This document shows positions 1 to 8,893 of a stretch of DNA of 64,000 bases, piece by piece. Numbering within the stretch: the first letter of the stretch is position 1; every line of letters begins with the position of its first letter. The stretch comes from a virus, in the IMG/VR virus record IMGVR_UViG_3300024307_000003, positions 29,687 to 93,686 of that record. One strand, given 5' to 3'. A program made the translations under genes and the position numbers. The notes below the pieces were generated by a model. That model ran no database searches and was not told the origin of the DNA. It worked only from the letters and a program-made list of their open reading frames with translations.

Positions 1-1369
1 CATTCACAGCTACAATTCTATTACGAGTGGCTGTGTTAAGGGCTACGAATACAAGTTGTGTGTTATACAACATCTCTCCTATCCGAATTTCATCAAAGAA
101 ATCCTGAAGGCCAGCAACCATTGCCGACCTCTCTAAATTAGAGAGGGGAACTCTATCTGTCGTTCTGTAGTCAATTCTAACATCAACATTCACTTGAACT
201 GCTTTGGAATGTCGGATTGTCTCCGTTCCACCATCAAGGGTGTTGACTGTGTAGCTTGTGCTTCCACTTGTCTGCGTGTTAATTGGTTTAGACGCATATA
301 TAGCTTGTGAGATTTCCGCAGTAGAACCACCAAGCACCACAACATGAAAAGACAGAGCATCAGCATCATCCCGGTTAACAGCCGTAGGGTTGTCATAGAT
401 AGTTACCTTCTCTACTCCACCAACACGAAAGACATTACTCACTACGCCATCTCGGGTAGAAGCCCCTATAGCTTGTATTTCAGAGAAATATCTGTTTCTG
501 TATTCAGCATCTGTCTCCACCTCACTACCAGAGTAGAAAGGAAGGACATTTGTGGCATCTACAAAGCCCGTAAATGTTGGAGTCATTGCATCAATACCAC
601 CAGAAGCCAGAGGATAAAATCCGTCTGTCAAACTAGTGACACCCACTGCTGCCCACTTGTGACCAATAACGGGTGTTATCTGAAACTCTGTTTGTTCCGA
701 AAGTCCTATCAATTGCTTTGAAACGACATAGAATCCAACGTATAAAGTGTCTTCTGTTGTGTCTACAAATACTCTGTCAATATTCCCATCTGTGTAAGTG
801 AGAAACATTGAAGAAATTGCATCAAGCATTAGTCTCTTACTAGCATCTGTTCCATCATTCGTAAACACGAAGTTCTGGGTAGCTCCGTCAATAGTACTCA
901 ACAGGACAACAGAATAGGATGTATCTGTGATTTCAGAGATTGAAAGCTTATATGCAACCACTGTAGTGGTTAATAGAAAATCATCATCAGCTTGATACAC
1001 TTTACCATTAGAAGATGTAAACTGAGTTGTGTCTGGGAGGATTGTATTGTTAGGAGCATCTTCGTCCATTTCAATGTAGACAATCCCTGTCCCCGGTTGC
1101 TTCCCTCTTCGATACACCCCATTCTTTGAGAAGATGTCATCAAGGTAGATCCCCTCAGCACCATCCAGACGCTGAGAAGACCAAATAGCTTCCGCTACAC
1201 GATTATTGTCATTTTGAAGCTTTGCCAGAATAGCCGCAATTTGTCCTAGAGGATTATCATCCCCAAGTTGGGCTTCCACTCCCATATCTTGCCGAAACAT
1301 ATTCTTGATCGTTTCAAGCACTTCTTCATAGGTTTCTCTTTCAAAACCATATCTTGTTATTTCAGCCAT
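1..1369 (-). CDS. Baseplate J-like protein (partial, 3' end outside window)
   Basis: This frame stays open from an ATG at 1369, preceded by AAGGAA, to the left edge of the window, so the C-terminus is missing. The start (MAEITRYGFERETYEEVLE, then an LGDDNPLGQ stretch near residue 40) matches the N-terminus of the P2 gpJ / Mu gp47 baseplate family. Later residues include an FYSGSEVETDAEYRNR segment typical of the Baseplate_J domain. Members form the outer wedge of contractile-tail baseplates and link the hub to the tail fibres. It directly follows the gp46-like wedge gene, which is the Mu order (spike, gp46, gp47). The family call is inferred from motifs and gene order. Confidence 0.88.
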   Translation of the reverse strand, partial: MAEITRYGFERETYEEVLETIKNMFRQDMGVEAQLGDDNPLGQIAAILAKLQNDNNRVAEAIWSSQRLDGAEGIYLDDIFSKNGVYRRGKQPGTGIVYIEMDEDAPNNTILPDTTQFTSSNGKVYQADDDFLLTTTVVAYKLSISEITDTSYSVVLLSTIDGATQNFVFTNDGTDASKRLMLDAISSMFLTYTDGNIDRVFVDTTEDTLYVGFYVVSKQLIGLSEQTEFQITPVIGHKWAAVGVTSLTDGFYPLASGGIDAMTPTFTGFVDATNVLPFYSGSEVETDAEYRNRYFSEIQAIGASTRDGVVSNVFRVGGVEKVTIYDNPTAVNRDDADALSFHVVVLGGSTAEISQAIYASKPINTQTSGSTSYTVNTLDGGTETIRHSKAVQVNVDVRIDYRTTDRVPLSNLERSAMVAGLQDFFDEIRIGEMLYNTQLVFVALNTATRNRIVAVN

Positions 1370-1377
1370 ACGATTCC

Positions 1378-4300
1378 TTAAATCTTCCCTGAGTCATACA
1401 GAGAAATTATTTTTGCGTCACTCAAGACAGATTCAAATGTTGCTGCTCGTTCAATAGTTCCAGAGAAAAGAACAGTGACATTTGGCACTATTAAGCTATC
1501 TGCTCCATAGAACACATGTTGTGCCCCTGTTGGAATATTCTCCGCCGAGGACCAAGAACCATCTGTTGTAGAAACAGTAGATACACACTCAACTCCATTT
1601 ATAAATAGCCGCAGAGTATTAACAGCATCAAGATCAACAATAGCGGTTATATGGTATGTCGTGTTCAAAGATAAAACATTATTTCCATAGTTTTCACTGA
1701 AACTTCCGCTTGTTCCTTCCGTTACTAGACTAAGAACCCCAGTGTTACTCATTGCTAGAGTTAACCCTGTACGCCCAGCAGAAATCCCATTACCGTTATC
1801 TGACAGTCCCATAATCGGAACAGGGAAAGTGCTAGGAGCAAATGCTGTTGGTCTCACCCAAACGCTGAATGTCCGCTGTCTTCCGTTTGTGGCTGTGAAG
1901 TTAGTTCTTGGTGAACTATTAAATCCACTTATCCCACCAATGCTCCCACGAGTAAGGTCAGTTCCAGAGAAGCTACCATTTCCGTTGTAAGACAACCTGA
2001 ATCCAGCAGTAAGAGATATATCACTCTGATAAGCATAGTCCTGCTCCAATTCAAATCTAATATAAGAACTTGGGGTGGATTCAAAAATATAATTGTCATG
2101 CAGTGTACGATTACCAGTGTTGAATAACAGTCTTGCATTGGCTTCAGATATTGTACTGTTGTAGGTACTTATCTTCTCGAAAGTTCCTGTATAGTTTCTT
2201 CCAACTTGAATACTGTCATAATCACTATTTCCGGGACTCAAAGATTGGAAATATCCTCCAAAGGTTTGTACAGCAGAAACTCTGCTAGCAATAGTTCCCG
2301 GCCAGTTTCCAGTGTATATCTGACACTTGTTAGTTGTGTTGATCTGGTTTGTATCCAAACTCACAGCAATGAAAGTATTCCATCCTGCTGCTAACACTCC
2401 ATTACCTGATGACCATTGAATATAAGCTCCGTTATCGTGGGTATTGTAGTTATAGAGTCTAAACAGAATAGCACCAGCACTGGTGATTCTCAGATCCCAA
2501 TACACCCAGTTTGTTGTACCATCAAAGTTGTACCCAGCCATTAAAGACGCGTCTGTTAATGTTGCCGGTAAAGATGTCCAGAAAGAGATTCCTAATTTAC
2601 CGGAGCCAACTACTGGAGCAACAGGTAACACATCTGTGGGATAAAGGAACACAACAGGTTCAATTCCATTTAGAGAATTAGCTCTTGCTGAGGTTGTTCT
2701 ACTGCCGTCTCGAATGGTTCCAGCTTGACCCACCAAAGCAACTGATCCATATGTTGCAAGATTTGCTAATGGGTTAACATACTCTCTAACATCTGCTGTG
2801 CTGTAATCATTCATCGGATAGAGTGTTTGAGGAATACGAGAAGCTTTCATAGCTTCTAGGTCATAAAGACCACCGGGGAAAATGTTCCCAGTTGTCACAC
2901 TATTTCCATTTAGGATAGTTGCGGACATTGGTTTAACTTTTCCAATTATCCCAGAGGTTGTGCTTATTCCAGATATGGTACTAGATAATCTCTTAGTTGC
3001 CGAGCCAGTTAATGCTCCAGTTCCTGTTATAGTAGCTACCAAGCGTTTTCTCATTGTCCCAGATAACGCACCACTACCTCCAATAGAGGAACTAACAAAA
3101 GTTCTCAGTCCAGATGCTGTGGTTGTGCTAGAGCCAACTATTGTAGCTGCCATCTGCTTCACTTTAGTGAAATTAGCTGTAATGCTCCCTAAACCACTAA
3201 TTGAAGATGAGCCATATTTAATCTTTCTCAGATTAGCACTTACTGTAGAAGTACCAGCGATAGTTGTGTTACTTCCTTTATTAATAGAAGCTACGACACT
3301 GTGGACACTTGCAATGTTAGCGCTAAACCGCTTGGTGATATTGGCCACTACGTTGGAAGTACCAACCATTACCAATCCAGAAGACTTGTTGATGCTTCCT
3401 GTAATGGCTCCATTTCCTGCTATAGTGGAAACCAATCGCTTGTTCAGAACACCGGAGGTTGTTGTGGTTCCTGTCAGAGTTGCAGACAAGGAGTATGCCG
3501 GGCCTGCGCTTACTAAACTTGTTCCAGCAATTGTAGCAACCATGTTCTTTGCTATAGCTGCTGTTACGTTGGAAGTTCCAGAAATAACTGTTCCGCCACC
3601 AAACGCTGGGGCTGCTGTTACATCCGCTGTTCCAGAAATTGTGCTGCTCATCTGTTTGGACACAGACGCTGTTACAACTCCAGCTCCTGTTATGGTGCTG
3701 GCTACTGGTTTATACACAGTAGCAGTTAATGCTCCGCTTGCTGAAATAGCAGCAGACATCACTGTAGACATATTGGCAGTAATAGCGCCAGAAGCTGTTA
3801 TCGTAGCAGATATGGCTTTAACACCATTACCCGCTGACAATGCGCCACTTCCTGTAATTGTAACGCTCTGGAATGTTCTGACAGCCGTTGCTGTAACAGA
3901 AGAAACTCCTGCTATAGGAGCGGAAACAAACGATATATCATCCTTGGTGAGGATAGCTGATATTCCAGAGGTACCTGCAATGAACGCCGCCATAGATTTG
4001 ATAGACGGAGTGACAGGCGGTAAATATTCTTCTTGCGGAGGAAGAGTGTACACAACTTCCTGTGATGGGGTGAGGGCTACACGTCCGCGCTCTGTTCCAC
4101 CAAGTGTTCTCACAACAAATTCTAAATCATATTGTCTGGAGTTTCTGTTGTATCTGGATTCAAAGAACACCAGCTCCAGCACTTCGGGGTTCAAGAGAAT
4201 TGTTCTTCGATACCAAGCATCCACTTCCAATTTGGTGATTCCGGGCTGTGCAATATAATCCCGGTTAATTCCACCAAACTGTGTGTTATTAAACCATTCC

Positions 4301-4428
4301 CCCTTAAAAGCTCTCAGCGTAACCTCAAGCTCTTGTCTGACACGTTTGTTCGTGTCTCTAACAAGGGACAACCCACCATTCTGGTAGGATAAATCCCCCG
4401 TAGTGGGGTCGATATATAAATCGAACAT
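1378..4428 (-). CDS. Baseplate wedge protein (Mu gp46-like) fused to repeat stalk and LamG-like domains
   Basis: This 1016-residue protein is far longer than a normal gp46-type wedge protein (about 140 residues). Residues 1-122 look like the gp46/gp25-like wedge domain, with FKGEWFNNTQFGGINRDYI near residue 41. After a Pro-rich linker, residues 146 to about 520 are some twenty tandem repeats of about 18 residues with the pattern (S/A)xTIxGTSxVTAxIxK. Residues 520-1016 are beta-rich. The last 170 (SVWVRPTAF..., NTTYHITAIVDL, LFINGVE) read as a concanavalin/LamG-like lectin fold, and a second similar domain lies around 620-760. It sits between spike and J genes, as gp46 does in Mu. The fusion suggests a wedge that carries its own fibre or adhesin; that role is inferred. 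Confidence 0.75.
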   Translation of the reverse strand: MFDLYIDPTTGDLSYQNGGLSLVRDTNKRVRQELEVTLRAFKGEWFNNTQFGGINRDYIAQPGITKLEVDAWYRRTILLNPEVLELVFFESRYNRNSRQYDLEFVVRTLGGTERGRVALTPSQEVVYTLPPQEEYLPPVTPSIKSMAAFIAGTSGISAILTKDDISFVSAPIAGVSSVTATAVRTFQSVTITGSGALSAGNGVKAISATITASGAITANMSTVMSAAISASGALTATVYKPVASTITGAGVVTASVSKQMSSTISGTADVTAAPAFGGGTVISGTSNVTAAIAKNMVATIAGTSLVSAGPAYSLSATLTGTTTTSGVLNKRLVSTIAGNGAITGSINKSSGLVMVGTSNVVANITKRFSANIASVHSVVASINKGSNTTIAGTSTVSANLRKIKYGSSSISGLGSITANFTKVKQMAATIVGSSTTTASGLRTFVSSSIGGSGALSGTMRKRLVATITGTGALTGSATKRLSSTISGISTTSGIIGKVKPMSATILNGNSVTTGNIFPGGLYDLEAMKASRIPQTLYPMNDYSTADVREYVNPLANLATYGSVALVGQAGTIRDGSRTTSARANSLNGIEPVVFLYPTDVLPVAPVVGSGKLGISFWTSLPATLTDASLMAGYNFDGTTNWVYWDLRITSAGAILFRLYNYNTHDNGAYIQWSSGNGVLAAGWNTFIAVSLDTNQINTTNKCQIYTGNWPGTIASRVSAVQTFGGYFQSLSPGNSDYDSIQVGRNYTGTFEKISTYNSTISEANARLLFNTGNRTLHDNYIFESTPSSYIRFELEQDYAYQSDISLTAGFRLSYNGNGSFSGTDLTRGSIGGISGFNSSPRTNFTATNGRQRTFSVWVRPTAFAPSTFPVPIMGLSDNGNGISAGRTGLTLAMSNTGVLSLVTEGTSGSFSENYGNNVLSLNTTYHITAIVDLDAVNTLRLFINGVECVSTVSTTDGSWSSAENIPTGAQHVFYGADSLIVPNVTVLFSGTIERAATFESVLSDAKIISLYDSGKI

Positions 4429-4450
4429 CGTTGTTCTCGTTTAAAATGTA

Positions 4451-5035
4451 TTACGGAATGGGAGTGCTTGTTGGGCTACCCGGAGAAGCTGAAGTGTGTT
4501 TATGTGTTTCAATCGGTAAACCATTCAGAATATAACTTCCTGTGTGTGTAATCGTTCCAACGATCTCAATATTCCCATCCAAGCCAAGAGCAATACGAGA
4601 AGCACCACTCTCAATAACAATCTTCCCCGGCTCTATAGGCTTCTCATCAGGGAGAGCGAAGATACAAGGGAGGGCAGCTATAGGGTGAAACTCATGTGTC
4701 TTCAGATCATCAGGGATAGAGACAGAAGCCCCATTCTGAAGCAGGCTACCGTAGTCCCTATCTGAGAACAACACCAGCACCATATCCCCTACACTCACAG
4801 GAACGGTTATACGGCTCGTTCCACCTCCCCCGCTATACACCATAAGGGGTACGTTAGAAATAGGCGGGAAGGGCTGGATATGGCCATCCTTGTACTTGGT
4901 TTGTGTCAGGATAGTGCCTGAGATTCTGTTCCCCACCACTTTAGTGACAACAGCCGGCTTGATCGTGTGAATGTGCCGCATGTAGTTCATTAGGAACTTG
5001 TTTAAAATATACACAGGATCATTTGTATTAGACAT
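4451..5035 (-). CDS. Baseplate spike / tail-puncturing protein (gpV/Gp138-like)
   Basis: The protein has 194 residues. The N-terminal half contains an OB-fold-like stretch (AVVTKVVGNRISGTILTQ, then VPVSVGDMVLVLFSDRD near residue 105), typical of the N-terminal domain of P2 gpV, Mu gp45 and Gp138 spike proteins. The C-terminal part is a short beta-repeat (IVIESGASRIALGLDGNIEI) ending in an HKHTS motif. Histidines of this kind bind the tip metal ion in other trimeric spikes. The gene lies between the hub and the gp46-like wedge gene, as expected for the central spike that pierces the outer membrane. A short non-coding gap (5036-5088) precedes it. Confidence 0.8.
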   Translation of the reverse strand: MSNTNDPVYILNKFLMNYMRHIHTIKPAVVTKVVGNRISGTILTQTKYKDGHIQPFPPISNVPLMVYSGGGGTSRITVPVSVGDMVLVLFSDRDYGSLLQNGASVSIPDDLKTHEFHPIAALPCIFALPDEKPIEPGKIVIESGASRIALGLDGNIEIVGTITHTGSYILNGLPIETHKHTSASPGSPTSTPIP

Positions 5036-5088
5036 TTGTTACCACTTGTGAAAATCGTTTACGATTGAACAAGAAGGAGGGTATGTGT

Positions 5089-6021
5089 TTACACATACAC
5101 GACTACTTCATCCGCTTCCATGTTCGTTACCCATTCCCCGCCTTCCAAGGTTCCAGAGTGAACCACTGAGGTCACTTTATACCCACCCTTGTAAAATCCA
5201 TCTGAGGATTCCACATACACGGTTTGATTAGGCATAATGGCTCCATTCAGGAGACACTTGATTCTAACGCTCTTCTTGGGGGACGTTTTGTCTTCTGGGT
5301 TGGTGCCCTCACTCTTGTTCAGAGGAGCAATCTCCAATAACCCGCTTTGAGCGGTTAGCTTGATGATTTCTTGTCTGGTGCCTTTATCTTTAGGCATCCA
5401 ACAGACAGCTCCCTCTTGCACACTGAAATCCGAGTTGGTTATCTTGGCTATTCTCCGGAGCTGTTCACAGCTACTCCCGGCAGCATAGAAGTCACTCTTC
5501 GTCACCATCTCTGGGACGTTCAGCAAGCCTCCAGCTTTAGGAAGGCCCATATCCCCTACGATGTCTTCTACAATCGTCTTGTAGGGCGTCCCAAGAGGGT
5601 AGGAGCGTACAGAAACAGTTTCCCGCATGTTGACACTACCATCCCCAAGAGAAAGCTCTAGAATGCTGTCAGGACTATTGAATGTATATGTGTAGCTTTC
5701 AACTGTTCCCTTGAATATCTCTTTGATTCCAGATTCATACCCAGCAGAGAGGATTGCCCCCAAGGGCTTACCATTCAAGTTTTCAAGATACCCGAGAATT
5801 TCCTTGGGCATGTTGTAGATTGTGATGGAACCACTATTGGGGGAATCTGTGACGCTCTTGCGGATATTGAATGAGATGTTGTGTTCTGTCAGGCGGTAGG
5901 CATTGGTGGGACTCTTGGAGTCTACTAACTTCCCAATATCCACCACTTCCGGTGTGACGTAGGTGCGCTTCACTTCAATCGGTTTACCAAAATCCAATTG
6001 ATACTTACGATTAAACAGCAT
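5089..6021 (-). CDS. Baseplate hub protein (gpD/gp44-like)
   Basis: This 310-residue protein begins with a beta-rich domain (LTEHNISFNIRKSV, SGSITIYNMPKEILGYLE). Next comes a segment, LGTPYKTIVEDIVGDMGLP, that is characteristic of phage hub proteins of the late-control gpD / Mu gp44 group. It ends in a second beta domain (PNQTVYVESSDGFYKGGYKVTSVVHSG). Hub trimers join the tail tube to the spike. Its start overlaps the end of the baseplate plug gene by 11 bases, indicating translational coupling. The assignment rests on fold-level motifs and on its place between plug and spike genes. Confidence 0.75.
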   Translation of the reverse strand: MLFNRKYQLDFGKPIEVKRTYVTPEVVDIGKLVDSKSPTNAYRLTEHNISFNIRKSVTDSPNSGSITIYNMPKEILGYLENLNGKPLGAILSAGYESGIKEIFKGTVESYTYTFNSPDSILELSLGDGSVNMRETVSVRSYPLGTPYKTIVEDIVGDMGLPKAGGLLNVPEMVTKSDFYAAGSSCEQLRRIAKITNSDFSVQEGAVCWMPKDKGTRQEIIKLTAQSGLLEIAPLNKSEGTNPEDKTSPKKSVRIKCLLNGAIMPNQTVYVESSDGFYKGGYKVTSVVHSGTLEGGEWVTNMEADEVVVYV

Positions 6022-6391
6022 CTCCTACACTCTCCGCCCAAGCGTTGATATCTTCATCTTCGCTAACAAAAATTAAAAAGAATCTACCATCCCGGAAAGT
6101 TCCTTCTTTAGAAGGTCTTCCCCATTGATCATCCATATCTATTACTTTTAGTAGTCCTTTAGGAACTTCATCATAAGCTTTATAAGGAACAAGAAGATCA
6201 ATACCATTCACAATCTTGAACTTCACTCTGGGGTCTTGCCCCAAGAGACCAACGTAGCAATACCAAGCATCTTCAAATGAGTTGTAACGATACCGGAAAG
6301 CATAATATTGATTTCCTATCTGAACACGTACACGTTGATCCTGATAGAGGTTGTTTGAATCAGGCCCACGCATTGGGAGGACAATCGGCAT
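6011..6391 (-). CDS. Baseplate plug protein (Pam3 gp18-like)
   Basis: The protein has 126 residues, beginning MPIVLPMRGPDSNNLYQDQ and containing YRYNSFEDAWYCYVGLLGQDP. This short beta-rich pattern, with a central YNxxxxxWYxxI-type core, matches the plug family described from the simple myocyanophage Pam3 baseplate. There it closes the end of the tail tube. It overlaps its neighbours on both sides (a 1-base ATG/stop junction with the Dit-like gene and 11 bases with the hub gene). No transmembrane or catalytic motif is visible. Confidence 0.7.
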   Translation of the reverse strand: MPIVLPMRGPDSNNLYQDQRVRVQIGNQYYAFRYRYNSFEDAWYCYVGLLGQDPRVKFKIVNGIDLLVPYKAYDEVPKGLLKVIDMDDQWGRPSKEGTFRDGRFFLIFVSEDEDINAWAESVGDAV

Positions 6392-7011
6392 TAGTTGCTC
6401 TCCTGTGATTTCATGTTAGCTTCATATTGTGCATCAGCAGCTTCTTTGTCATTAAGGAGAGGAACTATTTGGGAATGGTTCTTACCATCATTGAGATCGG
6501 TTGGTTGTTCTGCTCCGTTGTCAGTTGTCCCTTTCCCACTTTCTCCTATTTTAGCAGAGTCAATAATTGTCACTGTTATAGATTGGCTCTCAGCTAAACG
6601 AATAACTTGGATGTCACAATTGAAGTTCAAGGCTTCCATAGACTGTGCTGTGAAATCTGTTGTGTAGGTTTGAAGAATACAATTAGTAAACAGATCAAAC
6701 TCAGTGACAACATCAAAAGGAGTTCTTGAGAACCAAAGTTCTTTCAACAAAGCATGAGCTTCGTCAGCCCTATTAATGTTGTTATAACCCACTTCATTAT
6801 TAGGGTACTCAAACACTGGATGATTGGAGACACTTCCTACAATACTGATCGTAGGATTCTCATTGAACACATGGTCACTAATATTGGAACGAGTGTCCAC
6901 AGGATAGGAGGTTATTTGATTGGTAAATGTCTCCTTAACACTCATCACTGCATCAGCAACAAATGATTTTCTGGAGTCATTTCCTCCTGCCATAAAAACT
7001 GTTATTGGCAT
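6391..7011 (-). CDS. Dit-like distal tail / baseplate protein
   Basis: The protein has 206 residues. The N-terminal 160 residues show the pattern of Dit-like proteins of contractile phages: FVADAVMSVKETFTNQITSYPVD, then DHVFNENPTISIVGSVS, then a helix ADEAHALLKELWFSRTPFDVVTEF. The last 50 residues are low-complexity and charged. Such proteins form the ring joining the tube end to the hub. The gene sits between the tape measure and the plug, the same place as in Pam3-type baseplates. Confidence 0.75.
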   Translation of the reverse strand: MPITVFMAGGNDSRKSFVADAVMSVKETFTNQITSYPVDTRSNISDHVFNENPTISIVGSVSNHPVFEYPNNEVGYNNINRADEAHALLKELWFSRTPFDVVTEFDLFTNCILQTYTTDFTAQSMEALNFNCDIQVIRLAESQSITVTIIDSAKIGESGKGTTDNGAEQPTDLNDGKNHSQIVPLLNDKEAADAQYEANMKSQESN

Positions 7012-7015
7012 AATA

Positions 7016-8875
7016 TTATTCCGTTGTTGCTGTGTTAATGGCTGGCCAAGGATTACTCTGCTTTATTCTTGTTTTTAAATCTTCAGAGGGAGTAATCTGA
7101 ATACTGAGGTTATTTTTGATAGATTCAGCAATCGTAGACCCCATCTTTTCTATATAGCCAAGAATTGCTTGGTCTGAAATCGGGGAAGCAAGTCCCATAG
7201 CTCCAGAAACTTTAGAACCTAAGTTCCCACTAGCTATTCCCAAATAATCATGAATCTCCTTGCGAACATTTTCATCCCCAGCAAGGTAATAAAAGACATC
7301 ATGAAATAGAGCAGGAAGAAGTCTAGCATATGTAGTGACCATCGTAACTAACCAAGATATGGCACTACCAAAAGCATTAAGTAATGGACTAACCATCTTT
7401 AAGAAGAATCCAAGGTTGTCAAACAGGAGCATTAACCTTGGTTCCATTGATTTAAAGAAGGAGTTCATTGTGTCTGCCCACACCATTCCAAGCTTTGATT
7501 TCTTTTGCTCATAAGCAAAGAACTCACTATTCTTGAAATCTCCGGATCTTTCTCGCAATACTTTAGCTAACGCTTTAGCAAATTTCTCTGGAGTGAATTC
7601 TTTATTCTTTAATGCGGCATTAAACTCCGCTCCGTTCCCTTTATATCCTAATGCGTTTTGAAGCAACGCAGAGATACCCGGAATGTGTTCTGACATCTGA
7701 CCATATAATTCTTCAGAGGTAAGAGCACCCTTACCATACGTCTGCATTAAGGCGTGTAAAGTCAAAGCCAACTGTTCTGCTGATAAACCCATAGCCTTAG
7801 AAAAACCAAGCATAGCTGAGAAGAGTTCACGGGTTTCACCCATATTAAACCCACCGAGATCAGCAGATAATCCAATTTTTGTCCATGCTCTTGCTGTATC
7901 AAGAAGACTGGTTCCCAGCGCCTCAGATTCTTTACGAATGTATGCCAACTCTTTTGCAGAGTTTTTTCCAAAGGCTGTTTGCATCATCATATTCATCTGG
8001 TTAAACTTAACACCAGTTTGTTCAGCGCTCATTGCAAGAGAACCAAAACCCACAGCAGCAAGTCCAACCATTCCGGCTTTTACACTACGCAATCCAGCCA
8101 TCATTCCAGCAAAGCCTTGTTTCCCAGCTTTTCTCATCTGAAAGTCAAGGCTAGTTATGCTTTCTTTAAACTTGTTTACTGCGTGCGGGGCATCTCTATA
8201 TTCTCTAATAATCCCTTGCAGAGTTTCATGATGGCGTTTCCATAACCCAGAATCGCTCGAAATATTAAGTTCTCGTGTTGATCTTTCAAATGCTGCGCGA
8301 GCGCGAAAGATCTGCATGTCCTGTTTGCTCTTTGCTCTAGCAATAGCCGCAAGCTGGTTAACAGAACCTTTATTAATATCCTTAGTGTATTTAGGAGGAG
8401 GAACGTTCAGTTGCTTATGAAGGTCACGGGCTTCGCTCTTTATCTTCTTGAGCTGAACAGCAAACTCAGCAGAGATCATTTCTCCGCTCTTTAATCTTTC
8501 CCCATACTTAGCTACAGATTCTGTGAGACGATCCATGTCTGCTTTAGGAATCTTTAGGGTGCGGAAGGTGTTGTGCATACCAGCCTTAGCTGATTCCACC
8601 ATAGCCTCACGCTTACGCATGTTATAGGCAACCTTACCTATGGTGTTCCAATACCACCCTTCTCCTTGTCTTCCACCACCACTTCCTCTGCCCGTTCCTC
8701 CAGAGACAGCGGAGCTTACACGCCCACCAACAGAAATATTAGGAGAGCTTAGGCTCTCCAATTTCTTCTTGAGCTTGTCGATTTTCTTTTCAAACCGATC
8801 AATGTTCCGATAAGCAGATTGATTGATCCTAAAATCTGCTTCAGCGTAAACACTCGCTGCTCTTATTCCATCCAC
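7016..8875 (-). CDS. Tail tape measure protein
   Basis: This 619-residue protein starts with a charged coiled coil (residues about 15-45, KIDKLKKKLESL). Near residues 300-420 it carries the tape measure core (ESEALGTSLLDTARAWTKI, FSKAMGLSAEQLALTLHAL, GQMSEHIPGISALLQNALG). One or two hydrophobic helices follow around 475-520. Tape measures set tail length and are ejected with the DNA. At about 620 residues this predicts a short tail compared with T4-like phages. It lies just downstream of the frameshifted chaperone pair, the usual arrangement. ATG at 8875 is separated from that pair by 18 bases. Confidence 0.9.
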   Translation of the reverse strand: MDGIRAASVYAEADFRINQSAYRNIDRFEKKIDKLKKKLESLSSPNISVGGRVSSAVSGGTGRGSGGGRQGEGWYWNTIGKVAYNMRKREAMVESAKAGMHNTFRTLKIPKADMDRLTESVAKYGERLKSGEMISAEFAVQLKKIKSEARDLHKQLNVPPPKYTKDINKGSVNQLAAIARAKSKQDMQIFRARAAFERSTRELNISSDSGLWKRHHETLQGIIREYRDAPHAVNKFKESITSLDFQMRKAGKQGFAGMMAGLRSVKAGMVGLAAVGFGSLAMSAEQTGVKFNQMNMMMQTAFGKNSAKELAYIRKESEALGTSLLDTARAWTKIGLSADLGGFNMGETRELFSAMLGFSKAMGLSAEQLALTLHALMQTYGKGALTSEELYGQMSEHIPGISALLQNALGYKGNGAEFNAALKNKEFTPEKFAKALAKVLRERSGDFKNSEFFAYEQKKSKLGMVWADTMNSFFKSMEPRLMLLFDNLGFFLKMVSPLLNAFGSAISWLVTMVTTYARLLPALFHDVFYYLAGDENVRKEIHDYLGIASGNLGSKVSGAMGLASPISDQAILGYIEKMGSTIAESIKNNLSIQITPSEDLKTRIKQSNPWPAINTATTE

Positions 8876-8893
8876 TTAATTTCCCCTAGCTTC

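Noticed and set aside
2882-4258. A 458-codon rightward open frame opposite the repeat part of the wedge fusion protein
   Set aside because: It is the mirror of the 18-residue repeat; its Val/Pro/Ile-rich pattern simply reflects the repeats on the coding strand, and it has no ribosome site or neighbours on that strand.
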